From JBEKHT01 sp049511715 (GTDB taxonomy: Bacteria; Chloroflexota; Anaerolineae; Anaerolineales; RBG-16-64-43): a stretch of 64,000 nucleotides of DNA. The stretch covers positions 1 to 64,000 of the forward strand of contig JBEKXU010000014.1 of NCBI GenBank assembly GCA_049511715.1, read 5' to 3'. The translations under genes were made by a program, and so were the position numbers. Of the stretch, positions 1-8,412 are shown one piece after another (the first letter of the stretch is position 1; every line of letters begins with the position of its first letter). Below the pieces are notes generated by a model. The model did no database searches and was not told the origin of the DNA. It saw only the letters and a program-made list of their open reading frames with translations.

Positions 1-99
1 CAGGACGTCTACCGCACCCTGTTCCAGCCTACTAAGCCGCAGAAAGGAGTGCCTGCCCCGGTAACATTATCTTTTGATAGAACCATGCGCCCTCGGTAA
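1..99 (+). CDS. Possible C-terminal end of a transposase (5' truncated)
   Basis: The first frame is open from the window edge and reads QDVYRTLFQPTKPQKG before stopping at a TAA at 97-99. The stop lies inside the second of two repeats that look like the end of an insertion sequence, which is where a transposase gene would finish. The fragment is too short to assign to a family, and the link to a transposase rests on position and on the terminal repeats, not on a domain. The other two forward frames stop earlier. It could equally be non-coding. Confidence 0.35.
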   Translation, partial: QDVYRTLFQPTKPQKGVPAPVTLSFDRTMRPR

Positions 100-119
100 C
101 ATTATCTTTTGACTTGACA
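59..119. mobile_element. Right end of an insertion sequence with two 19-bp direct repeats
   Basis: The 19-mer CGGTAACATTATCTTTTGA occurs at 59-77 and again, identically, at 94-112, a 35-bp period. Read inward on the minus strand, the outer copy starts TGTCAAGTCAAAAGATAATG, and TGTC is a common transposon tip. The repeats are AT-rich in GC-rich surroundings. Repeated transposase-binding sites at an IS end explain this best. The boundary near 119 is inferred, and the other end lies outside the window. Confidence 0.55.
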
Positions 120-394
120 CGGCGGGGGCGCTCTGTTCCGCTGAGCCGCGTCCCTTGCCTCAGGGGCAGCGCGGCCGCGGCCCAACAACCCGGGGGAAAT
201 TTCCCGGGCATAGGGGACGGGGGGTGGTCGCGCAGGCTTTGACCCGCCCCAGAGGGGAAGACCGGCGATGCCTCAACCGTGCGGCCATGACCCCGGCCAA
301 CGGGGAGAAACAAGGAGAAATCCCAGAGGCTCTGCAAGCCGTGGGCCCAGGAACTCCCTCGAGAGGATTGCCGGCAGGAGAGAGGGTCTCAGGC
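120..394. other. Intergenic stretch between the IS end and recN
   Basis: No supportable gene. It holds a 12-bp perfect palindrome, GGGAAATTTCCC, at 194-205. No clear terminator follows recN. Confidence 0.5.
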
Positions 395-2125
395 CTAATC
401 CCCGGCGGCTTTGTCCGCCTGGACCATCTCCAGGATTTCCTCCGCCGACTCTCGCGTCTTCTCGCTGAGGGTTCCGAGCATGGCGGCCAGTTCATGCACG
501 CGTTCGCCAGGAGAAAGCAGATGGGCTCTCGTCACCGTCCGTTCCCCCTGGGCTACCTTCTCGACCCGATAATGCTGGTCGCCATAACCTGCCAACTGCG
601 GGAGGTGCGTAACGCACAGCACCTGATGGTCCGGCGTCAGGCGCCACAGCTTCTTGCCCACGATGGACCCGACCCGCCCCCCGATTCCCTGGTCAATCTC
701 GTCAAAGATCAGGGTGGAGGTTCGGTCGGCTCGGGCCAGGACACTCTTGAGGGCCAACATCAACCGCGAGGTTTCGCCGCCGGAGGCGATTTTGACCAGA
801 GGCTTGAGACCCTCCCCCGGATTGGGAGCCACCAGGAATTCGACCCGGTCGATCCCCGTTGCGTCAAACGCCAAGCGCTGATCTCCGAGGATGACCCCTT
901 CCGGATTCTGCTCCCAGAGATCCTCGACCTGGAACCGCGCTCCGGACATGCGCAGGTCGCTCAGCTCCACCTCGACGGCGCGGGCCAGGGTTTCGGCCGC
1001 CTGTTTTCTCCGGCGGGAAAGCGCTTCTCCCTTCTGCCCCAGGTCGCGGAGCAGGGTTTCCTCGCGCGCGGCCAATTCGGCCATCCGTTCGTCAGAATGG
1101 GAGATAGCCTCGAGCTCGCCCTGCGCGCTTTGAGCGTACTGCAGGATACCCGCCAGGGTCTCGCCGTATTTGCGCTTCAGCAGGCGGAGAAGCTCAAGGC
1201 GTTCCTCCACCTGTTCCAAGCGCCGCGGGTTGAACTCGATGGACTCGCGATATCTCCGCAGGCCGTGCACCAGATCCGAGAGCTCGTCCAGCAAGGCCTG
1301 GGCCGAATCGCGCAGATTCGACTGCGAGGGATCCACACGGGTCAAGGCGCCGAGGGACTGAACGGCCTCGCCCAGCAAGTCCGTGGCTGCCGCCCGCTCC
1401 TCGGCTCCCTCATCCAGACCCTGGATCGCCTGATCGGCCCAGCCGGCCAGTTGCTCGGCATTGGCCAGGCGAATCCGCTCCTCCAGGAGAGGCTCCTCCT
1501 CTCCCGGCTGAAGCTTCGCCGCCGTGATCTCATTTAGCTGAAAGGTCAGCATGTCGCTGCGCCGAGCCGCGTCCCGTTCCCCCTGCCGGAGTCGTTCCAG
1601 CTCCACACGTACTTCCCGCAAAGTCTCGACCGCAGCCGCAAAGTCCGCGCGCAGGGCCTCCGTTCCGGCAAAGCGGTCGAGCAGATACAGGTGCTCGCGC
1701 ACTCTCAGCAGGGAAAGGTGCTCCGACTGCCCGTGCACGTCCACGAGGTATTGACCAATGTCGCGCAACAGGCCGAGACTTGTGACCCGTCCGTTCACCC
1801 GAGCCACGTTTTTCCCCTGTCGGCGGATTTCGCGGCCCAGGATCAGGAAATCCTCCTGGTCCCAGAGAGCCTCGCGCTCCAGGATGGCCCGCAGCTCATC
1901 GCGGACCGCCTCCGGAATGCGGAACTCCCCCTCCACCGTGGCGGTCTCCTCTTCGGCGCGAATCAAGGCGGGGTCCCCGCGTCCGCCGAGCAACAACTCA
2001 ATGGCGTCGACGATAATGGACTTGCCTGCCCCGGTCTCCCCGGTGAAAACGATCAGGCCCGGTCGGAACCTCAGGTGCAGCTCGTCGATGATGGCAAAGT
2101 TGCGGATGTCCAGTTCGCTCAGCAT
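395..2125 (-). CDS. recN: DNA repair protein RecN
   Basis: SMC-like ATPase of 576 aa acting in recombinational repair of double-strand breaks; the family is usually about 550 aa. The N-terminal head carries Walker A GETGAGKS at residues 29-36. A long central part rich in Glu, Arg and Leu is the expected coiled coil. The C-terminal head carries the ABC signature ASGGETSR and Walker B LIFDEIDQG. The ATG start places the usual family beginning (MLSELDIRNFAIID) at residue 1. It is the most downstream gene of a minus-strand run and lies next to a broken insertion sequence. Confidence 0.97.
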   Translation of the reverse strand: MLSELDIRNFAIIDELHLRFRPGLIVFTGETGAGKSIIVDAIELLLGGRGDPALIRAEEETATVEGEFRIPEAVRDELRAILEREALWDQEDFLILGREIRRQGKNVARVNGRVTSLGLLRDIGQYLVDVHGQSEHLSLLRVREHLYLLDRFAGTEALRADFAAAVETLREVRVELERLRQGERDAARRSDMLTFQLNEITAAKLQPGEEEPLLEERIRLANAEQLAGWADQAIQGLDEGAEERAAATDLLGEAVQSLGALTRVDPSQSNLRDSAQALLDELSDLVHGLRRYRESIEFNPRRLEQVEERLELLRLLKRKYGETLAGILQYAQSAQGELEAISHSDERMAELAAREETLLRDLGQKGEALSRRRKQAAETLARAVEVELSDLRMSGARFQVEDLWEQNPEGVILGDQRLAFDATGIDRVEFLVAPNPGEGLKPLVKIASGGETSRLMLALKSVLARADRTSTLIFDEIDQGIGGRVGSIVGKKLWRLTPDHQVLCVTHLPQLAGYGDQHYRVEKVAQGERTVTRAHLLSPGERVHELAAMLGTLSEKTRESAEEILEMVQADKAAGD

Positions 2126-2161
2126 GAAAGCCAGCCGTCCGCCGTCCGAGAAGGGTTGCCG

Positions 2162-2692
2162 CTACAACCGAATCCCCCGCAAGCTTGCCAGCAGGGCTCC
2201 GATCAGCAGAACCACGTAAGCCAGAGCAAACACCAAACCCAGGAGCCCGCCCGCAATTCCGCCCAGGCCTCCGCCCAGGAACGGGAGGAGATAAAGGAAC
2301 ACCTGCGGAAGGCAGCCCACGGCCGCTCCTACCCCGGCGGTCAGCGGCATGTACCGGCTGCGATGGCCGCGGAGCAGGCGCTGCAAGATGCTGCCAATGG
2401 CCACGCCCACGAGGGGCGCCACAAGAATCACGAAAATGCCCAGGAATCCGATGACCACCGAGCTCAACCCCGCCAGGAAAGCGGAGATGGCGAAGGCAAT
2501 AACGAAATCAAACCATCGCGCCGTCTCGAAAACCTGCTGCTGGGTGCGGATGCAGCTCTTGCAGCGGTAGCCTACCGGCGTGAGGATGGCACACTGCGGA
2601 CAAATAGGGTTCCCGCAGCGATTGCAGCGCAAGGTGGCGGGCCGATTGGGGTGATACGCGCAGAAGGTCTCACCGGGAGGGACTTGGGTCAT
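2162..2692 (-). CDS. B-box zinc-finger integral membrane protein
   Basis: The N-terminus has a B-box-like zinc-binding pattern (FCAYHP, CNRCG, CPQC, CKSC within the first 40 residues). Several hydrophobic, glycine-rich membrane segments follow. No enzymatic motif is visible; a role in zinc-dependent protein contact at the membrane is a guess. The ATG at 2692 gives 176 aa. A TTG at 2704, two bases after the nadK stop, would add four residues; neither start has a good ribosome-binding site. The tight spacing to nadK suggests one transcript. This pairing with NAD kinase is, as far as I recall, common in Chloroflexota. Confidence 0.8.
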   Translation of the reverse strand: MTQVPPGETFCAYHPNRPATLRCNRCGNPICPQCAILTPVGYRCKSCIRTQQQVFETARWFDFVIAFAISAFLAGLSSVVIGFLGIFVILVAPLVGVAIGSILQRLLRGHRSRYMPLTAGVGAAVGCLPQVFLYLLPFLGGGLGGIAGGLLGLVFALAYVVLLIGALLASLRGIRL

Positions 2693-2705
2693 GGTCTGGG
2701 ACAAC

Positions 2706-3554
2706 TCAGGAATTGCGCTTCATGCGCGACATCATGTTGCGGAAGAAATAGCCCCGGCCCTGGACCCGCAGGAACTTGGCCTCGTACCTTCCGGAACTTA
2801 CCAGGAGGCGGTCTCCGTTGTCCATCCTCTCGGAGGCCTGGCCGTCGCAGCTCAGCAGGGCCTCGTGATCGGTGTGAACCGTTATGCTGGCCGTCGAGCC
2901 CTCCGGCAGGACGATTCCGCGATCCATGGACAAATGCGGGGCGACCGGCATGAGCAGGATGTTGCGCAGCTCGGGGGGAAGGATGGGCCCTCCGGCGGCC
3001 AGCGCGTAGGCGGTCGACCCGGTGGCCGTCGCCGCGATTAGCCCATCGGCACTGTAGGTGGCCAGAGGCTGCCCGTCCACATCCGCCGAAAACTGTAACA
3101 GGCGCATCACCCGGCCGCGGGCGACCACGCAATCATTCAGCACTTCCCATTCCCCTAGTTTCTCACTGGCGCGGTAGTGCTCGGCATGAAGCATCATGCG
3201 CCGCTCGACCCAGCAATCCCCCCGAAGAATGTGCCCCAAGCCCTCGCGCCATTCCTCCCGCCGGAACTCGGCCAGGAATCCGAAGCGACCCAGATTGATG
3301 CCGACGATCGGCACTCGGCCGGGGGCACAGGCATGCACGCAACGCAGCATCATGCCATCCCCGCCAAGTGCCACCAGGAGATCAAAGGATTGCTCCGCCA
3401 AACCTTCCGCCACCGCCTTCTCGGAAAGCAGCCCAGAGGTCGTTTCCACCCCGGACTGGGTGAGGAAGGAACTGACCTCGGGCGCCAAAGCGGCGGCCTC
3501 ACCCAGGTGGGGATGATAAGTGACGGCTACGTGTTTGATAGTCGCTAGGACCAT
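2706..3554 (-). CDS. nadK: NAD kinase
   Basis: Phosphorylates NAD to NADP. The protein is 282 aa, normal for the family. It has the GGDG motif at residues 64-67, NLGRFGFLAE, and the NAD-binding run DGLIAATATGSTAYALAAGGP in slightly shortened form. The frame is open far upstream, but that part looks non-coding. The ATG at 3554 fits the family N-terminus and lies about 27 bases below a TATAAT box, so it is chosen. It stops just before the B-box gene. Confidence 0.93.
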   Translation of the reverse strand: MVLATIKHVAVTYHPHLGEAAALAPEVSSFLTQSGVETTSGLLSEKAVAEGLAEQSFDLLVALGGDGMMLRCVHACAPGRVPIVGINLGRFGFLAEFRREEWREGLGHILRGDCWVERRMMLHAEHYRASEKLGEWEVLNDCVVARGRVMRLLQFSADVDGQPLATYSADGLIAATATGSTAYALAAGGPILPPELRNILLMPVAPHLSMDRGIVLPEGSTASITVHTDHEALLSCDGQASERMDNGDRLLVSSGRYEAKFLRVQGRGYFFRNMMSRMKRNS

Positions 3555-3581
3555 GGTAGGCGGAGTATTCAGCGTATTCAG

Positions 3582-3587
3582 ATTATA
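3582..3587 (-). promoter_or_regulatory. Probable -10 box for nadK
   Basis: A perfect TATAAT on the minus strand, 27 bases before the nadK ATG. No good -35 hexamer is seen at 17 bp. The short leader contains a tandem CTGAATAC repeat. Confidence 0.5.
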
Positions 3588-3930
3588 GCGCAGCCCCTCG
3601 AGCCCCTCTCCGGGCTGGGGCCGAGTCTCGTTGGGGCCGGGCGGCCACTCGTTTACCGATGCCGACGAAGCAACGAAGGAAGAAAGAACGGAGCCTGCGT
3701 GCCAGAGGGCCTGTTCCCAACGAGGCCGGAACAAGCCTCGCGGCCGGAGGCCCCGTCGAGTCGCCGGCGCGGCCCAGAGGCGCATTGCCAGCAGGCCTGG
3801 GCCTCCGCCCAATGACTCTCGCGCCTACCTGGGCCCGGCCTCGCCCGCCAGGGAAGGCTGCCGGGTCCCTGCCCCAATAGAGACTTGGCCACCCTCTGCC
3901 ACTCGGTTCGGCCGGGCTTCGGATCGGATC
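3588..3930. other. Intergenic region between tpl and the nadK promoter
   Basis: About 340 bases without a supportable gene. Open frames crossing it have composition unlike the neighbouring genes. Some short GC-rich inverted repeats are present (for example CGAGGC with GCCTCG near 3720-3740), but there is no T-tract that would mark a tpl terminator. Confidence 0.45.
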
Positions 3931-5307
3931 CTAGGCCAGCTCAAAGCGAGCCTGGAAGAAGCGCAGGTGTTCGGGTTCGTGGACCATTTTCAGCCCCGTA
4001 ACTTTCTCGCGCTGCTCGTAGAGGGCGATGCAGCTCTCGGCCACCACGTCCATATGCAGGTTGGTGTAAACCCGGCGAGGCACGGTCAGGCGAACCAGTT
4101 CGAGCCGGGGATAGTTGTGCTTTCCGGTGGTCTTGTTCCGACCCGCGGAGACAATCCCCCGTTCCATGGAGCGCACCCCGGAATCCTCATACAAGGCCGC
4201 GCACAGCGCTTGCGCGGGAAAGAGATCTTGGCTGAGGTGTGGCAGGAACCTTTTTGCGTCCAGAAAGACCCCGTGTCCCCCAATCGGGAGGACGATCGGC
4301 ACACCCGCCGACCGGATTTTGCGTCCGAGGTATTCCACCTGGCGCACCCGCGAGGCGATGTAGTCCTGTTCGCACATCTCGTACGTCCCTCGGGCGATGG
4401 CCTCCAGGTCTCGCCCCGCCAAGCCGCCGTACGTGTGCAACCCCTCGAAAACCACCACCATTTCGCGGGCTTTCTCAAAGAAATCCTCATTGCGTGTCGC
4501 CAAGAACCCGCCGATGTTCACGAGGTTGTCCTTCTTGGCCGAAACCGTGCAGCCCTCCCCGTACGACATCATTTGCCGCAGGATCTCCCGAATGCTCTTG
4601 TCCGCAAATCCAGGCTCGCGTTGCTGGATGAAGTACGCGTTCTCCACCGCGCGGGTCCCATCAAAAATGATCACCACTTTGTGGCGCTGGGCCCATTCGG
4701 AAACCTCCTGCAGATTCTGCATCGAGATGGGCTGACCCCCGGCCATATTGACGCAGGTGGCCAGGGAAAGGTAAGCAATGTTTTCCGCGCCGTGCTCTTT
4801 GGCGACCCGGTCCAGCTTGCTCAAGTCGACGTTCCCTTTGAAGGGGTGCTCGCTGGTGGGATCATGAGCCTCGTCGATGATGACATCGACATACACCCCG
4901 CCTGCGAGCTCAACATGCTCGCGGGTGGTCGTGAAATACATGTTCATCGGAACCCACTGTCCCGGGCGAATGCGGATCTGGGAGGTTATGTGCTCTGCCG
5001 CGCGACCCTGGTGGGTCGGGACAGTGTACGGGAATCCGTAGACCTCCTCCACCGCCTTCTGCAGGTTATAGAAGTTGCGGCTCCCCGCATACGCCTCATC
5101 GCCAAGCATCAGGCCGGCCCACTGCCAGTCGCTCATGGCACTGGTGCCCGAGTCCGTCAGCAGGTCGATGTACACATCTTCGCTGCGCAACAGGAAGGTG
5201 TTGTATCCTGCCTCTGCCATGGCGCGTTTCCGCGCCTCCGCCGGGATCTGATGAATCGGCTCCACCATCTTGATCTTGTAGGGTTCGGCAATAGTGCGTG
5301 TCGCCAT
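3931..5307 (-). CDS. tpl: Tyrosine phenol-lyase (beta-eliminating PLP enzyme)
   Basis: A 458-aa enzyme of the tyrosine phenol-lyase/tryptophanase family, expected to split tyrosine to phenol, pyruvate and ammonia. Features match tyrosine phenol-lyase rather than tryptophanase: NMYFTTTRE, the PLP-lysine region CTVSAKKDNLVNIGG (lysine pair 258-259), and MERGIVSAGRN, whose Arg is a substrate-specificity position absent from tryptophanases. The C-terminal HLRFFQARF also matches. The ATG has an AGGAGGGA ribosome-binding site. It stands alone, with no amino-acid permease beside it. Activity on other aromatic amino acids cannot be excluded. Confidence 0.9.
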   Translation of the reverse strand: MATRTIAEPYKIKMVEPIHQIPAEARKRAMAEAGYNTFLLRSEDVYIDLLTDSGTSAMSDWQWAGLMLGDEAYAGSRNFYNLQKAVEEVYGFPYTVPTHQGRAAEHITSQIRIRPGQWVPMNMYFTTTREHVELAGGVYVDVIIDEAHDPTSEHPFKGNVDLSKLDRVAKEHGAENIAYLSLATCVNMAGGQPISMQNLQEVSEWAQRHKVVIIFDGTRAVENAYFIQQREPGFADKSIREILRQMMSYGEGCTVSAKKDNLVNIGGFLATRNEDFFEKAREMVVVFEGLHTYGGLAGRDLEAIARGTYEMCEQDYIASRVRQVEYLGRKIRSAGVPIVLPIGGHGVFLDAKRFLPHLSQDLFPAQALCAALYEDSGVRSMERGIVSAGRNKTTGKHNYPRLELVRLTVPRRVYTNLHMDVVAESCIALYEQREKVTGLKMVHEPEHLRFFQARFELA

Positions 5308-5428
5308 ATTCTCCCTCCTGTTTCTGCGACAATCTCCATCCCCGGTTCCGTTACGCCGCCAACCCCTGGGATCTCTCGCGATTCTTGCTACCTGGGCGCA
5401 GCGCTGCCTGCCGTCATCAGCCCCGCAG

Positions 5429-6265
5429 CTAAAGCACGAAGAGAAGAACTCCCCCCAGAAGACCCCCGGCCAATGTGCAAAGAAAGTTTATCACCTCGTT
5501 GTTGGCCCAAGGCTGTCCCCCAACCAGAAAGGTGGAGCCTCCGCAACGGTGAAGCGGGTGATGTTCAGTTTTCTTGCCGCATCGGGAACATTCATACCGG
5601 GCCTGCAGAGTAGCCCCGAGCCAGCTGTCGAGGCCCGACCCGGCGACTCCCGCGAAAGTGATCGCGACGAGGAAGTCCAGCCCCCGCCCGGTATTCCCAG
5701 GGAACACCAGCGCGAAGACAGCGATCCAGAATGACCCGACGAGGCCCGCCAGGGTCCCCTGCCACGTGATTCCTCCCGAAGTGCCCGCCTCCACAGGACG
5801 GCCGGTCGTGATCAGCCGAGGAGATTTCCCGGCCAGCAAACCGATCTCCGTGCCCCAGGTATCTGCGGTAGCCGCAGCGAGGCTGCCAGCCAATGCGCCC
5901 CACGCCACTCCGCGAAGGAGGCCCAGGGGCAGGAGAACCCCGGCAATCAGCGTCGGCACAGCTCCATTGGCCATGACTTGGACCGCCTCGCGTCGCGACC
6001 CCTTTGCAAATCTGTCGGCCGCTTGGGACTTGCGACTCAGGCCGAAGCGACTCCACGCCGAGGAAGAAACAAAGAAGGCCAATAGCAGGACCGCCGCCGG
6101 AAGTCCGCCTCCGAAAAAGACCACCATCCCGACCAAAGTAGCGGCGAGGGCGCCGCTCCCCGACAGGGCCCGCCCCCAGTAGGCAAGGAAACTGATGGCC
6201 GAGGCGAGGACTAGGCCGAGAAAAAGCCGGAACAGCGGCTCCGCTAGGATCTGTGGATAACCCAT
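5429..6265 (-). CDS. DUF92 family integral membrane protein (phytyl-phosphate kinase-related)
   Basis: A 278-aa polytopic membrane protein with the DUF92 motifs ATADTWGTEIG, GTSGGITWQGTLAG and GSGLDSWLGATLQ. Plant and cyanobacterial members include phytyl-phosphate kinase (VTE6); the bacterial substrate is unknown and may be an isoprenoid phosphate. A small zinc-ribbon-like stretch, CSRCGKKTEHHPLHRCGG, precedes the last membrane segments. A weak AGGG precedes the ATG. Its first codons overlap the leftmost DnaA-box-like site. Confidence 0.85.
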   Translation of the reverse strand: MGYPQILAEPLFRLFLGLVLASAISFLAYWGRALSGSGALAATLVGMVVFFGGGLPAAVLLLAFFVSSSAWSRFGLSRKSQAADRFAKGSRREAVQVMANGAVPTLIAGVLLPLGLLRGVAWGALAGSLAAATADTWGTEIGLLAGKSPRLITTGRPVEAGTSGGITWQGTLAGLVGSFWIAVFALVFPGNTGRGLDFLVAITFAGVAGSGLDSWLGATLQARYECSRCGKKTEHHPLHRCGGSTFLVGGQPWANNEVINFLCTLAGGLLGGVLLFVL

Positions 6266-6377
6266 GTGGTCCCTGTGGAGAAACCCTCAGGCCGAGGGGA
6301 TGGACCGCTTCAGATCTGGCAGAATCTCAGGAAAACCTCCGCCAGACTGTGGACAAATGGCCCGGAGCAGTGGACAA
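6252..6377 (-). other. Cluster of four DnaA-box-like 9-mers (candidate origin or DnaA-binding locus)
   Basis: On the minus strand the sites are TTATCCACA (6252-6260, perfect), TTCTCCACA (6274-6282), TTGTCCACA (6348-6356, a form used in high-GC bacteria) and TTGTCCACT (6369-6377). All four share one orientation. They form two pairs with 22- and 21-bp spacing, about two helical turns. Three lie in the 156-bp gap between DUF92 and the PH-domain gene. No AT-rich unwinding element is obvious and dnaA is not in the window. Confidence 0.5.
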
Positions 6378-6421
6378 GGCAGGGGCCCTGCGGCTGGCTT
6401 CGAAGGAGCGTTCCTTGCCCA

Positions 6422-7318
6422 CTACGCCGAAAGCAGGTTCAAGGAACCAATCCAAAGGGCCAGGATCATGAGAACGCCCACGAGCCATAATGTGAGCGAA
6501 GCGGCCCGGTCAGATCGATCGAAGGCCAGCAACCCCAGCAACAGGTCCACAACCCAGGCGAGGGTTCCTGCCGCCGGGAGCAACAAAAGTCGGGCGGGTG
6601 GACCCAGGCTCGCCGGATGGCCGCTGGAGTCAAAGCCGAACGGAACCGCCGAGGGAAGGGCTGGTTGAATCCCGATCAGGAACATGGACAAGCCGAGCAG
6701 AGCCAAGCCGCCCAAGGCGATCAGAAGCATCGCCGCATGATCCTGCCGCAACCGGCCCCAGAGGGTGGTCTGGTACAGGGTCTGCGGTGAGATTCTCTCT
6801 GTCATGCCGTGCTCCGTGGCCTGACGAAAGGCCTCGGCAAATGCTACCGGGTCCGCCGGGGAAAGCAGGAAACTTCCGGACAAAGTCGACACCTGGACCA
6901 GTTGAGGCCCCCCTTGCGAGACAAAGTACTTGACCCACCCGGACCCCTCAAATTCCACCTGGCGGTAGGTGAACCCGGACCAGCCTCCGGCGGCCGCCCG
7001 CACTCGATCCGGAATGCCTCTCCCGGTGCGGATCTCTTCGACCGAGCTGAGGGGAACCAGCTCGCGTCGACGCCCCCAATGAATGGCGATCGTCTCGGCG
7101 TCAATTTCATAGGTCGCCCCGAGAAGCAGGTCGATCCCTCCGAGAAGCCAAGGCAGCAAGATCGCGCTGGCACAAAGGCCCAAAAGGGCCAGAGCGGCGG
7201 CCCAATCCAAAGGCGGCCGCGCCAGTCTCCAAACACACAGGGCAGCAAGGCACGCAGAGAAAAAGGTCCCGGCTCCCAGCAGAGCCAGGAGAAGAGTGCG
7301 CTGAGGTGGAAATCGCAT
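6422..7318 (-). CDS. Membrane protein with bacterial PH domain
   Basis: A 298-aa membrane protein. Two hydrophobic segments lie near residues 9-30 and 37-62. A PH-like beta domain follows (YEIDAETIAIHWGRRREL, then SSVEEI and a run to about residue 175). Three more membrane segments lie near 195-217, 243-264 and 275-296. The layout matches bPH-domain proteins, whose function is mostly unknown. No ribosome-binding site is visible before the ATG. It ends at the DnaA-box cluster. Confidence 0.7.
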   Translation of the reverse strand: MRFPPQRTLLLALLGAGTFFSACLAALCVWRLARPPLDWAAALALLGLCASAILLPWLLGGIDLLLGATYEIDAETIAIHWGRRRELVPLSSVEEIRTGRGIPDRVRAAAGGWSGFTYRQVEFEGSGWVKYFVSQGGPQLVQVSTLSGSFLLSPADPVAFAEAFRQATEHGMTERISPQTLYQTTLWGRLRQDHAAMLLIALGGLALLGLSMFLIGIQPALPSAVPFGFDSSGHPASLGPPARLLLLPAAGTLAWVVDLLLGLLAFDRSDRAASLTLWLVGVLMILALWIGSLNLLSA

Positions 7319-7359
7319 GGCGGCTGGGGGAAAAGTATCCCCGGCGGGATCCGGGCCTC

Positions 7360-8307
7360 CTAGGCTCGGCTAATCTCTTTCTCCTGAAGGTAGACCGGTG
7401 TGTTCCAGTGTGCGTACTTGGGTACCCTGCCGCGCACTACGCGGAAGTACAAGTCGCGCAGGCGGGAAACGAAGGGTCCCATCTTCCCTTCGCCGATCGG
7501 TCGATGATCTACCCGGACGATGGCAGCAATCTGCACGCCCGTCCCGCAGAAGAATGCCTCCTCGGCCAGGTAGACCTCGGTGCGGTCAATGGGTCGCTCC
7601 TCTGTTCGAATGCCCAGCTCCTCATTTGCCAGCTCCATGACCGTCCGGCGTGTGATCCCCTCCAGGATATTCTCAGTAACGGGGGGAGTCACGAGAGCTC
7701 CATGGCGCAGAATAAAGAAGTTTTCTGCGCTGCCTTCCGCCACGTGCCCATCCTGGTTGAGAACCAAGGCTTCATCAAACCCGGCATGCTGAGCGTCGGT
7801 CTTGACCAGGGCGGAGCTCACGTATCCACCGGTAATTTTCCCGCGGGCAGGAATGGCATTGTCGTCGATCCTGCGCCAGGAGGAGAAGGTCGCCTCGACG
7901 CCCTCCTCGTTCGCCAGGTAGCGCCCAAAAGGAACGGCCACCATGGCCACCTGCGGATGCAGATCATGAAGTCGGACGCCGATGATCTCATCGGCATTGT
8001 AGGCCAGGGGGCGGATGTAGCAGTCGGTCCGATATTCCTCCGCCCTCAGCAGCTCGAGGGTGACCTGGGTCAACTCCTCAGGGGTGAAATCGAATTGCAT
8101 GTGAAGCAGGCGTGCGGATTCAAGGAATCGCTGGAAGTGGTCGTGGGGGCGAAAGACGAAAAGCTGGTCCCTATCCTCATCATAGTACGCCCGAATACCT
8201 CCGAAGGCTCCGGTTCCATAGTTTAGCGTGTGGTTCAGCACCCCAACGCGAGCCTGGCTGTACGGGACGATGCTCCCTTGGAAGAAAGCAAATGAAGGAA
8301 CAGTCAC
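7360..8307 (-). CDS. ilvE: Branched-chain amino-acid aminotransferase
   Basis: PLP fold-type IV transaminase for the last step of Leu, Ile and Val synthesis. The protein is 315 aa, close to the family norm. The PLP lysine is K157 in IPARGKITGGY. Other family marks are the N-terminal HTLNYGTGAFGGIRAY, DEALVLN, EGSAENFF and FFCGTGVQIAAI. The start is a GTG with a strong AGGAGGG site seven bases upstream. A promoter lies about 80 bases upstream, after a long non-coding stretch. Confidence 0.95.
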   Translation of the reverse strand: MTVPSFAFFQGSIVPYSQARVGVLNHTLNYGTGAFGGIRAYYDEDRDQLFVFRPHDHFQRFLESARLLHMQFDFTPEELTQVTLELLRAEEYRTDCYIRPLAYNADEIIGVRLHDLHPQVAMVAVPFGRYLANEEGVEATFSSWRRIDDNAIPARGKITGGYVSSALVKTDAQHAGFDEALVLNQDGHVAEGSAENFFILRHGALVTPPVTENILEGITRRTVMELANEELGIRTEERPIDRTEVYLAEEAFFCGTGVQIAAIVRVDHRPIGEGKMGPFVSRLRDLYFRVVRGRVPKYAHWNTPVYLQEKEISRA

Positions 8308-8384
8308 AGTCCAGCCCTCCTACCAAATCCGGGAATGAACAGAGCCAAAGCCCAAGTCCTTCGGGAATTCAGCGGAGCAGGGTC

Positions 8385-8412
8385 ATTATATCTCCAACGA
8401 AGTCCGTGAAAA
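8385..8412 (-). promoter_or_regulatory. Probable ilvE promoter
   Basis: On the minus strand TTTTCA is followed after 16 bases by a perfect TATAAT. The predicted leader to the GTG is about 70 bases. The -35 match is 4 of 6. Confidence 0.5.

Noticed and set aside
155..1537. Long plus-strand open frame across recN
   Set aside because: It is the antisense shadow of recN; its protein has no domain, while recN has all family motifs.
3555..3812. 86-residue N-terminal extension of NAD kinase
   Set aside because: Composition is Arg/Pro/Gly-rich and unlike the family; the ATG at 3554 lies just below a TATAAT.
3631..5613. 660-codon plus-strand open frame across tpl
   Set aside because: Antisense shadow of tpl. 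Long antisense frames are common in GC-rich DNA.
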